From the NCBI GenBank assembly GCA_037179335.1, contig JAKZHN010000004.1, forward strand, positions 682,001 through 746,000: DNA of 64,000 nucleotides. Reading direction: 5' to 3'. The notes under the pieces were generated by a model, which did not search any database, was not told the DNA's origin, and saw only the letters and a program-made list of their open reading frames with translations. Positions 11,001 through 22,631 of this stretch are shown piece after piece (the first letter of the stretch is position 1; every line of letters starts with the position of its first letter). The position numbers and the translations under genes were made by a program. This stretch comes from Cyclaneusma minus. Taxonomy: Eukaryota; Ascomycota; Leotiomycetes; Marthamycetales; Marthamycetaceae.

Positions 11001-14000
11001 ATGTAAGAAAGACTACACCAAGCTAATGACAGGCAGCAGACGATTTAGAGGATAAAGCATTATAGAGTGTGTAGCTTCAAGGGCCAAGTCAACATTCCCT
11101 TCGCGTCTTTCCCTTGAGTCTTACCTGGCGATCGAGAATCATCTGGGTAACCTCTTCGCGGTAGCCAAATGAGCGCCGAAGTCAGGAAGAAAATTGTTGG
11201 CTCTCAGGTACTGAAGATGGCGTTCCATAGATAGTTAACCAGTAGCCGCGGTGTGGCAAGTCAGCTGATGTAGCTGGATAGTGGACTTTGCTCGGTTCAG
11301 GGGTCAACCTCAGAAGTGAATATTCACCACGGGATCTGGGATCACTTCTGATCACGAGAAAGTTGCAAGAGTCTCTGGTGGTATAAATGCAACTAGCATG
11401 CACTTCCCAAGCGGAAATACCAATTCAACTGTTTTTCATTTATTATGTAATGCTTTGTGGGAAAAGGAGGGCGGTTTGGTAGGGCGAAGCTGCGACTGAC
11501 ATTGTCACTCATGTCAGTTTCTCGACGACCATAATACCTTTGAACCGTTCAGGAGGCGTGCAGCAGAACATGTGATACTGAACAACTCAGATTGCCCTGA
11601 GGCGTTGCATTCAGCAGCAAGACTGCATGTTGTCGGCATTAGTAGAACTGCATGACAGCAGAGGGATGGGTTGACAAAGGATCAGAGCTTTGGGGGTGGC
11701 TCTGGGCTTACGACACCAGAACTTACGAGCCACGCCGAAAGTCAGAAGACTCAGATAATCGGATGAATGGCTTTCTTTGAGCGAATTTTGTTTACGACGG
11801 AAACTTCGGTTTGCAGACCCTGCTGGTTGACCACAGAATGAGACTGCCCATTTGACCCGTTTACTCTTGATTCTAGACAACCAAATACAGCAGTGTTTAT
11901 ATAGCAGTCCTTCTTCAAGGCACTTGAGTAACCACGCCAGCCTGGCGAGTGAACCCTGTTCAGTTTGGAGGTCATCAGTCAAGCCTGAACAGGATTACTT
12001 TTGGGGCCCAGAGGTCACGGGACTTGGATTTAGTCTTAGCGCATAAAACCCAGGGCGTTGCTGTGTGGGATAGTATAAATACTGCCAGCTGCTTCCTGCT
12101 TTCTACTTCAAAGATCCTTCACAACTACATGCCGCCTGATAGCCACCTTCATGCCTTAACCCTGGAAGTGTTACCGGGATGGATGGGATCTGCAGGTTAT
12201 TGGTGGAGCAGGAATGACACCAATTCGACAATACTTCTACGTGATATTCTAGCAACGAACCACATCTATCTCATTCAGGCTCCGGGACTCACTAGGCATC
12301 TACAACAGCAAGCATCTCTATCGACAGCAGTCGAAGGTTCGGTGGCGACTCTGCGCTACAACAGCAAACTGGAAACTTTGCGAGTCATTCGTCAGAAACA
12401 AAGGTTGGGCAGCAGATGACAGTTGCGAGTTTTACAAAGCAGAACCACAGTTCGTCACGGCGTGGTCCGCAGGGAGGCAAAGTTTGCTACTTATGTCTTA
12501 TCAGGTCAAAGCTACTGCCAGACGTTTTCCGATTTTCGATCTTTGATTTGCAGAGAGCTGGGATCGTCCGGTTTATATAGCCGATGAGCTTAGAAAAATA
12601 CTAAGGACTGTCATGTTTGGCTCACTTGATATCGTACTCTTTGAATGAGAGACCCGGGGCGAGGGTATCTAGGAGGAATTCCTGAATGGTATAAATACGA
12701 CCAGGTCTTCTGAGTTTCAGGTTTATGTCCGTAAATGCCACCCAATTTCTCCAGCGTTGTGAAGTTCAGGGGTGATAACATCTCTGAGATATTCGCGCAG
12801 ACCACAGCAGAAATTCGCTTCATCGTCCAACCGAAGTTGGTTTTCTTGCAGAAGGGTCTATTCTCAGTCTAGTTGGCATTACCAAAACTGTGCAACAGCA
12901 GGAGCTACTGTCGACAGTCCGCTGAATGAATTGACACGTTCTGATCTCTCGATTATAGCACGAGCGTGCAACAGCATACACTTCCTGGTTATTCGTCGGA
13001 GCCCAGAGTTTACCTGCTGTTCCAGATAATGGAGAGGAAAGCAATATCCTTCGCACCGTGGTGATCTGTTTACATCAAGGTTTGGAGCTGTTCTCGCATC
13101 ACAAGACACTTTGATCTCTTTGCGGTCTTGAACTTTGGATGCCTTGGTCTTGGACGCCTCCGTTGGTCCAGAGAAGTGGAAATAGCGGTCCTTAAATACC
13201 TATCTGTTGTGCTTAGAAAGCACGTGACATAGCTGTACAAATCAACCTTTCTCGAGCTTCACTTTGGCAAGCATGACTACCGCCGAATTATGGCAAGGCA
13301 GCCGAGCTCATAGGCAAGCCTCATTGCAAGATAGCAGGGTGCGTCCATGATCGAGGGTATAAATACATCTCCTTGGGCGGGCTTAGCGTTGGATTCCACA
13401 CCCAATCACCACTTGGTTTCTCTTTAATGGGTGCTGCGGCTGCAGAGTATCCTGGCTTCTTCTGTAAGTGTGACTTCCTCCTTTTTACTTCTTGTTTCAG
13501 ACGTGGAATGCGCAGATTCCGACTCTGTAGCCAGGCCTTTATTTTGCATGGCTGCTTGCAGGGGACACAAAGAAATTTCGACAGTAGCAAATGCGCGTGA
13601 TGGTGAAAAGTTGGGTGGGTGGTGGTTCTGGGACGGCGACAGCAAGAGCTTGTCCAACCTACAAGCTCACGCTCCTGACTCTGTTACAGGTGTGTTAGAA
13701 ATACATACGGAAGATCGAAGCCTCTAGAGATCACCTGTAGGTTGTCAGACAGCTTCAGAGCTTCTACTCTGCTTCTGACAGCCTGACAGATTTTCCACTT
13801 GTCTATGTTCTTGGAACTCAACATCTGGGGACGATGGGGCTTTATATAGGTAGATATCCAGGGTGTTCTTGGGGTAGGCAAGTTCTTTCGGCGGGGCGAT
13901 GTCAAGAAGCCTGGAACTGGTTGCTCGTGCTTGATAACGAATGGCTGAATCACGAGTGATTCGAGGCATTGACAGCAAAAACGTCATATGACGATGCAAG

Positions 14001-14300
14001 GTCGAGTGGAGAGTGACTCGAGGCGTCGAAAGTAAGAAAATTCCCAGGTCAGATCTCACTGCCTCCCCAGAGAAAGTGGATTCGAGAATGAGGAAAAAGT
14101 TAGGGCAGCACGCTCTGAGACAGCTTGAAACACTTCCGGTCCGTCTCTGCCAGACCACATTAGTAATACCCTCATCTCGATGGGGACTCAACTCTCATTT
14201 CCATGGGGACTCAAGGGCTTGCGGTCAAGGCCCTTAAAAACCTAGAAGTTTGTTGAGCAGTCACGTGATTGCATTAGTATTACGGAGACTACCCCCACGT
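8040..14300. repeat. Array 2 of divergent promoter pairs, non-coding
   Basis: Seen directly: plus-strand TATAAATA boxes at 8271 (CATAAATA), 9050, 9705, 10241, 11382, 12074, 12690 and 13358 alternate with minus-strand TATA boxes, read on the plus strand as TTTATATAG or TTTAAATA, at 8856, 9543, 10091, 10676, 11896, 12572, 13191 and 13841. Each minus box sits about 110-195 bp left of a plus box, so the pairs are divergent with a period of about 450-700 bp. Between them lies a CACGTGACATRRCT-type site (8890, 9571, 10114, 13220; also 8153 and 14262). Plus sides are followed by CT-rich start-site-like tracts (CTTCTTCTTCCAAGCA). About 200-240 bp later comes CTGCAACAGYAG..CGACAGTA, then CGGTGGTG, then CGACAGCAAGAGC-like blocks shared with array 1. 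No ORF is conserved between units. Likely short non-coding transcripts facing each other. Confidence 0.65.
10796..10975 (+). repeat. tRNA-like (SINE-like) repeat, copy A
   Basis: This stretch matches 53318-53495 on the opposite strand along most of its length, including a nearly identical core CGTAAGTGCGGTTTACCGAT and the phrase GGCCTGATTGG. It has an A-box-like TGGCCGCAATGG (copy B: TAGCTGTCATGG), a B-box-like GTTCGATTC about 105 bp later (copy B identical), and a long T-rich run ending at about 10975 that would stop RNA polymerase III. The ends do not pair as a tRNA acceptor stem, so it is not a normal tRNA. A Pol III-transcribed SINE or an unknown structured RNA is the best reading. It lies inside array 2. 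Confidence 0.6.
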
Positions 14301-14688
14301 AACACATGTTTCAGCACGAGCCTTGAAGATTCTCATCTCAGAATTGCCTTCCCGCGATAGATTCATTCTGTCGACATGGCATTTCGTCTCATTTCCAAAC
14401 ATAAGTCACACTCCAATAATAGACAGCAGACTCACAAGTCCCAGCAAGGCACATATACTCAGTCTCTTCGATTGATATCATGAATTAAACAACCTCCCCC
14501 ATTGGCCAATGGCCAGCTAGCCTCCACCAGAGCGGACTTTTCCCATTCTCACTTATGCTTTGCTCTCTTATTTGTACCAAGAAGAAATATTTCGAGGGAT
14601 ACCCAACGCCCCTTTTGCGGCACTTCCTAAGAAGCCCTGCTATATAATACTACGCCAATGCCAACAGTCAAAGATCTCACCTACCAAC

Positions 14689-16930
14689 TCACAACTTCTC
14701 CTTCTCCCTCCCCGCCAGCACCAAACTCATCTCTCTCGCCCTAACCAGCTCCATCAGCGCCGTAACAAGCGTCCCCGCAATCCCTCCATTACCCTCCCCC
14801 TCCCCATCGTCATCCTTCTCTACTTCCTCTAAGCTCTGTCTAAACCCACTCAGCACAGCAATCAACTTTTCCACACACCTTGTCAGAGCTGTTTCCATCT
14901 CTGCTACAGTGACCGTATTATGGTCACCACAGACTGGTGTTTTCGACAAGCGAGGTATGTTTAGCAGATCGGCGGCTTTGGAGGGTACGATGTAGAATGT
15001 GTTTTCTTTGGCCATGTCATGGCTGCTATGTGCGTCGTCGATATAGATGAGACATAGAAGATGCGCATAAAGACTATTTTGGTAAGAGGCGAGTGTGGAA
15101 GGAAAGATGGAATTAAAAAGTGAGGGCGCCGTGTCAGTGGTATCAATTGACTCGCTGGACGAGCTGTGGGGGTGGAAAGACGAGGTGGTTTTTATTGTGC
15201 CTGGTGGGCTTGGATCGGAGTTTTTGCGCGTGGGACTATTGGAGTGGTGATGGTGGGGAGGGGAGGTGGAGTCGGTCCAGGCGAGGCGCTTGAGCGAGCC
15301 GAGGAAGCCTTTGGGTCCGTGACGTACGGATTTGCGTCTGCGGATCGATGGGTATGGACGCCAGTCGGCTGGGTAGAGTTGTGATGATAGTTTGCGAGAG
15401 GACTTGGGGGACTTAGGTGTGGAAGGCCGGGCGTCGCCGTAGATTGCGGTGCGGATGGAGGTGATACATGGGCTTTCCATGGTTAGAAGTGAGTCGGGAA
15501 ATTCGTGGGTGCTGACCCAGATGGTGCTTAAGATGACTATCTCCTCGTCGGTAGCACCTTGTTTGGTTGGGACGTGATCCTCGGCAACAGCAGATGCAAC
15601 CGTGGATTCGGTCCCTTGCAGAGTGGAGAAGGACGTGTCGATGGAAGCTGAGCGTGACTCGGGCAGGGAGTCTGTGTTGTCTTCTAACATCTCCGGGCTT
15701 TCTAGAAAGCTTTCGTGCTTCGGAGAGTATTTGGTATCTCGCTTCACTCGAATGGCCTCACGAATCTCATCAAGAGAATGGTGTAGGTCGTTATGGCTGT
15801 TGGCAGAAGAGGTATGACTGGTTGATGGACGTTTTATAGTGGATGATGCGCCATCATGTTTTGCATTGGCCAAAAGCATAGCACTCCAAGGACTTAAAGG
15901 AGTGTCTATTTGAGGTGGATCGTCATAAGGTGTAGTTCCATCTTCCTGATCTCGTAAAGAAGACGTTCGAGGTGGGATCACGACTGCCAGTTTTGGCTTT
16001 GCGGTTACATTAACCATTCGAGCTTTTGCCGGAGTGAGAGCAGTGGCGCACTTCAAGAACTATCAGCCTTTTATCGACACAAACAGATTTGTCTCGGACA
16101 CGTACCATAACATCTTTACTGCTCACCAGCGAGCTGCTGGATTCGTTCGACAGACCATATGTCCATTTCTCCACAGCTTCCAGAGCATTCGGGCCGTCAT
16201 CTCCTTGAGTCTTGATCTCAGCAAAGTTCGACGCCAACCACGACGAACCTTCAGGTTCCGGTACCTCCTCTGGCTGCGGCAAACTCTCGTGTTGAGGTGG
16301 TGGTACTTCTTCGTGGCTGCTAACAGGTGGAGATGGGACAGCAAATGGCATGGTTGCTGATTTCAAGGATCTGAAAGACCGCTTCTTTCTTATCTTGCGA
16401 GGTCCACTCCGGATTGTTTCGTTGTGGGTGTTGTCAGAAAGCGGGACGTTGGTGGTCATACTGCTGCGAATACTTGCAGCATGGTTCGTATCAACTGACC
16501 CTTCAGAGACAGTGTGCTCATCCGCTTTCTCACTTCGCCGCCACATTCGAACATCTTCGTCAGGGGAGTCGGGAGGGGTAATATTAAGGTAGGTGTTGTT
16601 GGGATTTTTGTACATTCTTCGCACAAACGGCGATCTTGATCGGTTGCGGCAAGCGACATCATCCCACGAGTTGAGGATTGCATCACGCCCCAGACCTCTC
16701 ACAATCCTGACGGTGGTCGTGGTCTGTACTGATGCCGTTGTATCTTTCTCGGAAGCGCTGTCTACTGAACTCGAAACGGTCGGTGCGTCAAAACGTGGCG
16801 TCCTTGCTCGTGCCGGGACCGGGTCGACGGGCTGGTTTCTGGTAAAGGACGGCTGACGATGGAAGAAGTTGGCGGAAAATGACTTGCGAAGACGATGTTC
16901 GCCATCCGTCACCTGGGGTTTCCTCGACAT
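14689..16930 (-). CDS. Large disordered fungal protein of unknown function
   Basis: Two exons, 16930-16106 and 16050-14689, with a 55-nt intron (GTACGT..GAAG) that keeps frame, give 728 aa. The first 600 residues are mostly disordered and rich in Ser, Pro, Thr and Arg, with basic patches (KIRKKRSFRSLK; RRRKSVRHGPKG) that could act as nuclear localisation signals. The C-terminal 150 residues look folded and helical: SLYAHLLCLIYIDDAH, then AADLLNIPRL, then a predicted helix VAEMETALTRCVEKLIAVLSG. I do not recognise the family. No signal peptide or membrane segment is seen. It starts at a good ATG after a stop-free leader, and downstream (left) it abuts array 2. Confidence 0.7.
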
Positions 16931-18102
16931 CGCGGTCGACTGTGCCTTTCACAAGTGAAGAGATTCAGAAGGAGAGAATTTGATCACCGTTGACCGAAGC
17001 CAACATGAAGACCGACGAGAAGAAGGGAAGAATGCAGGTCACTACAAGCATAGGACATGGCCCGGTCATGTAACATAGCGGAGAGATAACATGAGAACAC
17101 ATCGGCTGCAATGTAACTCGACAAAAACAGGTGCGGTAAACACGCAAGGAGAATGTAGACCTACTGGTAATAAGACAACGCATGGCGAGTCCATGGAGCG
17201 CGGTTACTGTCACTCACCACCAACGTTGGGGGCAGCACGAAGAGAGAATGGGGTGTTGACGCTGTGCAACATCCTGCTCTCCTCTGCTCATGCAGCAGGA
17301 AGGGCTCGCTGCCGAGTGTCGCGGGCAGGTGAATGAACCGTGGTAAGGAGTGGAGAGAGCTTCTGGCCGAGGATGGCTCCTTGCAGGTCGGGGCAGCACA
17401 GGCGTCTTGCCATGAGGTCGAAGTTCTCCATTGCCCGCCTGGCAGACGGCAGGCAGCACCCTTGAAACGACGACAATAATAAGCCGTGGAGGCACCAGGC
17501 AAATATAGGCCAAGGGTAGCACAGAGTTGCCCCTCAGCATCGAAATGTTGCTACCGTCGGCCTTCATAGTGCATATGCAAGGAGAGATCTGATAGCTCGA
17601 GCTTGACAGCAGCTTCAACCGGGTTTTCTCTGCCCTGCTCATACGGGTCTGGACTCGGGACTCGGAAGTCGATGCTGGCTAGAGAAAAGCAAAGACAGAG
17701 AGGTCGCTACAGACTACGGGCGGGCTTGCATCATGTCTGTGGGTTGAGTGAGGGAGAAGGTGTAGGTGCGTTGGTTAGCGATGCTGTGCGAGGCGAGCTT
17801 GTTTAAGATGCGCGCCAAGTGAGAGCGGCACCGTACTCCCGAGACATCGTCCACCGCCTGCCGCGGCGGGCGAGGCAGAATCTGAAAATAGCCCCATATC
17901 CAAATCATTTTATCCGTCTCCGATCAACAATTTTCTGGGACGAGGCACGACTTGCAGGCCTGCTCACAGTCCCTCGCCGCCACCATTGGGATTTGCACTT
18001 TTGCACCTCTTCCCTGTGCTCACGTGGAAGGCAACTGTCAAGCCTGCAGCGACTCCGAGTTTGATCGGCCCGCGGATCGCCCTCCGACGCCCATCCGCCA
18101 AC
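16931..18102. other. Intergenic region between divergent genes
   Basis: The gap lies between the start of the disordered protein gene (minus) and the start of IPI3 (plus), so it contains both promoters. Short antisense open frames at 17161-17642 show no domain, no splice support and no start context. Nothing else is recognised. Confidence 0.5.
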
Positions 18103-19473
18103 ATGCTTCCAGAAGAGTTCATCACCTCGATCTTGGCCCAGCAAAGGGTCGCCAACACTGCCATAGCCAAGGACATCGGCATTCACCTGCATACCTTGCA
18201 CCCAACCCACTCTGTCAAGTCGACCTTCAAGAAGAGCTCGACGCCTCAGCATGGCTTGGCTGTGAGCTCATCCCACATCTTTGCTGCGCAGCAAGGCAAG
18301 GCCATTGTCCACGTCTACTCGCGAGAGCGCGGCAACCAGGAAGCCATCATTTCTTTTCCCGAACGGATCTCGTGCATATCTCTTATCCAGGATGATGTGC
18401 TGGTCGTGGGAACTGTTGAGGGGAGACTGATCTTGTGGGAGGTTAGTGGTCAGCCTGCTTTCCCAGAAACAATTACTTGCTAACAAGTATAGGTATGTAC
18501 TGGCCGAACAATTTCGACTCCGGCGTCCCATCTCCAGGCTGTGACTAGTATTGCTGCTTCTTCCCAGTATCTGCTCAGCGGATCAGAGGACTCCAACATT
18601 CTCGTTTGGTCAATCCCGGCCCTTCTGACTCTGAATCCGTTGGAATCGTTCGAACCCATTCGGAGTCTGTCCAATCATCGAGATGGCATCACTAGCCTGG
18701 TTGTAGGGCAAGCATCGGATAATTCCAATATCTGTGTGTCCACAAGCAAGGACAAGACGTGCATCGTCTGGAACTACCAAAGCGGAACCGCTCTTCGGAC
18801 ATTTCTCCTCCCGACAACCCCCTTGTGCCTCATACTCGAGCCGTGCGACCGATCCGTTTACCTTGGTTTCGAGGACGGCACAGTTCAATCGCTAGACCTA
18901 CTGGCGCAAGACTCGACGGTCAATTCTTTGCACGACAGCAAGCTTCAATCGGTTCCAGTCCAGGTTTCCACACCGTCTTGGACTACACCGGGATCTGTGG
19001 GCGGAATACACTGCATGGCTTTGTCGTACGACGGCACGAGTCTGATCACTGGTCATGCGTGTGGCAAAGTGGTACAGTGGGATACTGCGGGAAACCATTC
19101 CAATTCCGAGCTTGTTGATTTGAATGCACCTGTCAACAACCTAGTTGTGCTCTCGACATTCCCAAAGACTAGACCCGTCAAAGCCATCAACGTTGTCAAA
19201 CCAAAGATTGGCGACAGCATGTATACTTACACGGCACAGTTCGTTGGAGACTCAGAGTCCAGTCAATTCCAGAAAGCTCTGCAACAGCCCGGAGTTCCAT
19301 CCGAGATCTTGCAAGCAGCCATCATGGACTTTGCTAGGCCAGCAACAGCAGGCCCAAGCGATGAGAAGCTGAAGAAAGAGAATGAGATGTTGTGGGATAT
19401 TGTCAACGAGCAACGAGCCCTGCAGAAGAGGACTTATGATAAGTACAACGAAATAAAAACATCTCATACCTAA
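18103..19473 (+). CDS. IPI3: Ipi3-type WD40 protein (Rix1 complex, 60S biogenesis)
   Basis: Exons 18103-18441 and 18493-19473 (51-nt intron, GTTAGT..ATAG) give 439 aa. WD40 blades are visible: GTVEGRLILWE at the first junction, SGSEDSNILVWS, STSKDKTCIVWN, LGFEDGTVQSLD and TGHACGKVVQWD. The N-terminus MLPEEFITS and the C-terminal coiled tail (EKLKKENEMLWDIVNEQR) are typical of fungal Ipi3. In yeast Ipi3 forms the Rix1 complex with Rix1 and Ipi1, needed for ITS2 processing and for Rea1 recruitment to pre-60S particles in the nucleus. I chose the ATG at 18103 because the open frame further upstream lacks family similarity and the next in-frame Met lies inside the propeller. Confidence 0.9.
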
Positions 19474-20511
19474 TCCTTGTCCCATCGGAGGCTGACAGTG
19501 ATACTTCATGACCACGTGGGGATGGGGCTTGGCGCGTTACGACGCGCTGGGTTTCATCTGGGGGGTCCCATCTGGGGTCCGAAACCCCCAGGGACGACCC
19601 GAATCTTGGGCCCTCGACACCGGTGACCGGGCGGCAAAGCGCACCTGTCAAATACTAGATCCGCTACGAGACTGTCCGTGATTCTTCAGCTCCTCTTCCA
19701 TGTGTAAGTCAGGATGTCTCGTCAAGTTGCTTTGGAATTGGAATTCTTTTTGGTTCATTTCTTCAACAGGGACACACGACCGTGCGCCTGGTTCTTGTAC
19801 ACACCCGTCGGTGATTATCCCGACACATCCTACAAGAAGTCGAGGTTGTGCCCATGTATTTGAAATGCTTACCCGTGTGCGACTTTGCGTCATTGAAGTT
19901 CATTCAAGCTTCTAGAATGTGGGGGTTGGAGACTCAAATGAGCCGTTCATCCCCAATTATCCGATCCCATTTGTCAACATCAATAGCCAGACGACGTTTG
20001 ACTATCAGCCTCAATTCCTTATTTCTCGGCTTAATGTCTTCCGTGTTTGGAATCCCTGAGGCGGCGGCTAGGCCAGCAAAGGTCAGTGTGATTGACTTGC
20101 ATCAATAATGTCTCCACAGGCCAACATTGAAGGCTTGTGCTCTTCAGGCAACCACTCCAGCTCCTTATTTTGCAGACACAGTACGTTTGAGAATAGCCTC
20201 AACGACCTCGCCTGGCTGGCAGTTCAGGACTCTCTTTGGCTGCTTTGACAACTCTGGGCTCTATTGATTCAACATCGCTATTCTTGGCTGTTCCATTATG
20301 TCGGTACTTGTCTGCTCCAGTTTCGAATGCTTCAATACGGGGTAAGGCTGTGCTTTCAAGGACTTTTGCCGTGTATCAAAATCGTCCTCCATTCCGGAAT
20401 GTGAGCTATTCTCAACTCCAGAGCACTGTGGGGGAAGTGTTCATTTTGAGCTTTTCTTTCAATTTCTACTGTCTCTTTCGATCTGGCATCTCGACGTTCG
20501 CTATATTCGTA
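19474..20511. other. Intergenic region upstream of the sedolisin gene
   Basis: About 1 kb without a supported gene. An open frame extends left of the sedolisin start to 20236 but lacks a signal peptide, while the ATG at 20512 begins a clear secretion signal, so the extension is taken as leader sequence. A local GC-rich stretch at 19555-19595 contains interleaved GGGGTCC/CCCC motifs. Confidence 0.5.
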
Positions 20512-22631
20512 ATGCGCTCCTTTTCTATACAGCTACTTGCTGCCCTGGTGGTAGCAGCAGCAGCCTCTCCTTTGATTACCAGTCCATCCCTATCACGAGA
20601 ATCCGATTATGTCGTTCACGAAGCTCGTTCAAATCCTCCCACAGCATGGAGGAAACACTCAAAGGCCCACGACTCAATGGTCATCCCAGTTCGCGTGGGC
20701 CTGGCTCAGCAAAATCTACACTTAGCTGAAGAATTCATCAATTCTGTATCTCACCCAGCATCACCTGAGTTTGGCAAACATTGGTCGCCGAAAAAGGTTG
20801 CCAATACTTTCGCCCCACATCCAGACTCCGTCCAAGCCGTCCGGAAATGGCTCAGGACATCTGGGATTTCAACATCGAGGATATCAAAGTCACCCTCGCA
20901 TAATTGGTTAATGTTTAATGCTACTATAGCAGAGATGGAAGATCTCCTAGATACCAAGTACCACTTCTACGAGCATTCACAAGGAGCAAAGCACGTCGCC
21001 TGCGAGAGCTACAGCATCCCTTCCCACCTACGATCGCACATCGACATCATCACACCCACAGTCCACTTCGACCGCAAAGTCACAGCTCCCAAACGCAAGC
21101 CCATGACCCCCGAATTAACAGAACGAATGATCACCAAGCGCCAACTCCAAGAAAGAGATTTCAAGTACAGCAAGATTGGCTCAGCAACAGACGGATCGAA
21201 CCCCAAACACGGCCACAACATCGAAAATGCCCTGGCCACCCTCGACGACTGCGACACAATGGTCACCCCCGCCTGCCTCCAAGCCCTCTACAACGTGCCC
21301 TCGGGCAAACACGCCGCCAAAAACAACACTCTCGGCGTCGTCGAATACACACCCCAGACATTCATCCAATCCGACCTCAACACGTTCTTCTCCTCCCTCG
21401 CCCCCCACGCCTCCGGCACCAAACCCATCACCCACCTCATCGACGGCGCCGTCATCGACACCTCCTCCGAGTCCTTCAACCTAAACGGCGAATCTGACTT
21501 GGATCTCGAATACGCCATGGCGCTCGTCTCGCCGCAGAAAGTCACACTTTACCAAGTAGGCGATCCTGTCGAAGGGGGTAGTTTTAATAATTTCTTGGAC
21601 GCTATTGATGCTTCCTACTGCACCTTTGAAGGCGGCGATTCAAATACTACTGATGCTATCTATCCGGACCCCTATATAGGCGGTTTCAAAGGTGCTGAAA
21701 ACTGCGGTACTGTCCCTGCTACGCACGTAATCAGCACTTCCTACGGCAGCAACGAAGCCGACCTCACGCCCTCCTACGCCATACGCCAATGCCACGAATA
21801 CATGAAGCTCGGGCTCCTCGGCATCTCCGTGCTCTACTCATCCGGAGATTTCGGCGTCGCAGGCAACAACGACGAATGCATAGACGTAGCCACAAACTCC
21901 TACAACAACGGTTCGGATGGCATGTTCAATCCCAGTTTTCCAGGCACGTGTCCGTATGTGACGAGTGTGGGAGCGACGCAGATCAAGACGGGGAGTAGCG
22001 TAAGGGATGCGGAGATGGCGAGCGAGACGGTGATTTTTTCGGGCGGCGGGTTTAGCAATGTTTTTGCAATGCCGAGTTGGCAGAAACGGGCTGTGCGGAA
22101 TTATTATGAGAGTTTTAGGCCAAGGTATGGGAGTGATAGGTATAATGACTCGGAGGTTGTGAGGGGGTATCCGGATGTTTCTGCGAATGGTGAGTTCTTC
22201 TCGCCTTTCTTCTTATGGCTCTTGCCTCGAGTCCATCAACACTTCCTTGTTTTTCTGTTTTTGGGGAACTTGAAGTGATTCATCGCTTTTGTGGAAATGG
22301 GATATGCTAACCGAGAACAACAGGAGCGAACTACGTAACGGTAACAGACGGAAACTTCTCCCTCACCTACGGCACCTCTGCCTCCTGCCCCACCTTCGCA
22401 TCCATCGTCACCCTGCTCAACGAAGAGCGCATCGCCGTCGGCAAATCCCCCATCGGTTTCCTCAACCCCATCTTGTATGAATACCCCAGTGTCTTGAATG
22501 ATATCACTCAAGGAGGGAATCAAGGATGTGGGACGAAAGGCTTTGAAGCCGTGTCGGGCTGGGATCCGGTTACGGGCCTGGGAACGCCGAATTGGGACGC
22601 TATGAAGAAGTTGTTTTTGGAGTTGCCGTAG
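20512..22631 (+). CDS. Secreted sedolisin (tripeptidyl-peptidase, S53 family)
   Basis: Exons 20512-22189 and 22324-22631 (GTGAGT..ACAG, 134 nt) give 661 aa. Residues 1-20 are a signal peptide (MRSFSIQLLAALVVAAAAS). The S53 prodomain follows to about 200, with the family phrase HPASPEFGKHWSPKKVANTF. The catalytic domain has the Glu-Asp pair E327/D331 in GESDLDLEYAM, the oxyanion-hole Asp at about 446 in SSGDFGVAGN, and the nucleophile Ser578 in GTSASCP. The C-terminal Ca2+-site region is GWDPVTGLGTPNW. Sedolisins are acid serine-carboxyl peptidases; fungal members of this group remove N-terminal tripeptides from secreted protein digests. All catalytic residues are present. Several N-glycosylation sequons are visible. 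The stop codon seen in the unspliced frame at 22276 lies in the intron. Confidence 0.93.

Noticed and set aside
17161..17642. Minus-strand open frames of 113 and 142 codons before IPI3
   Set aside because: They overlap each other in different frames and carry no domain or start support.
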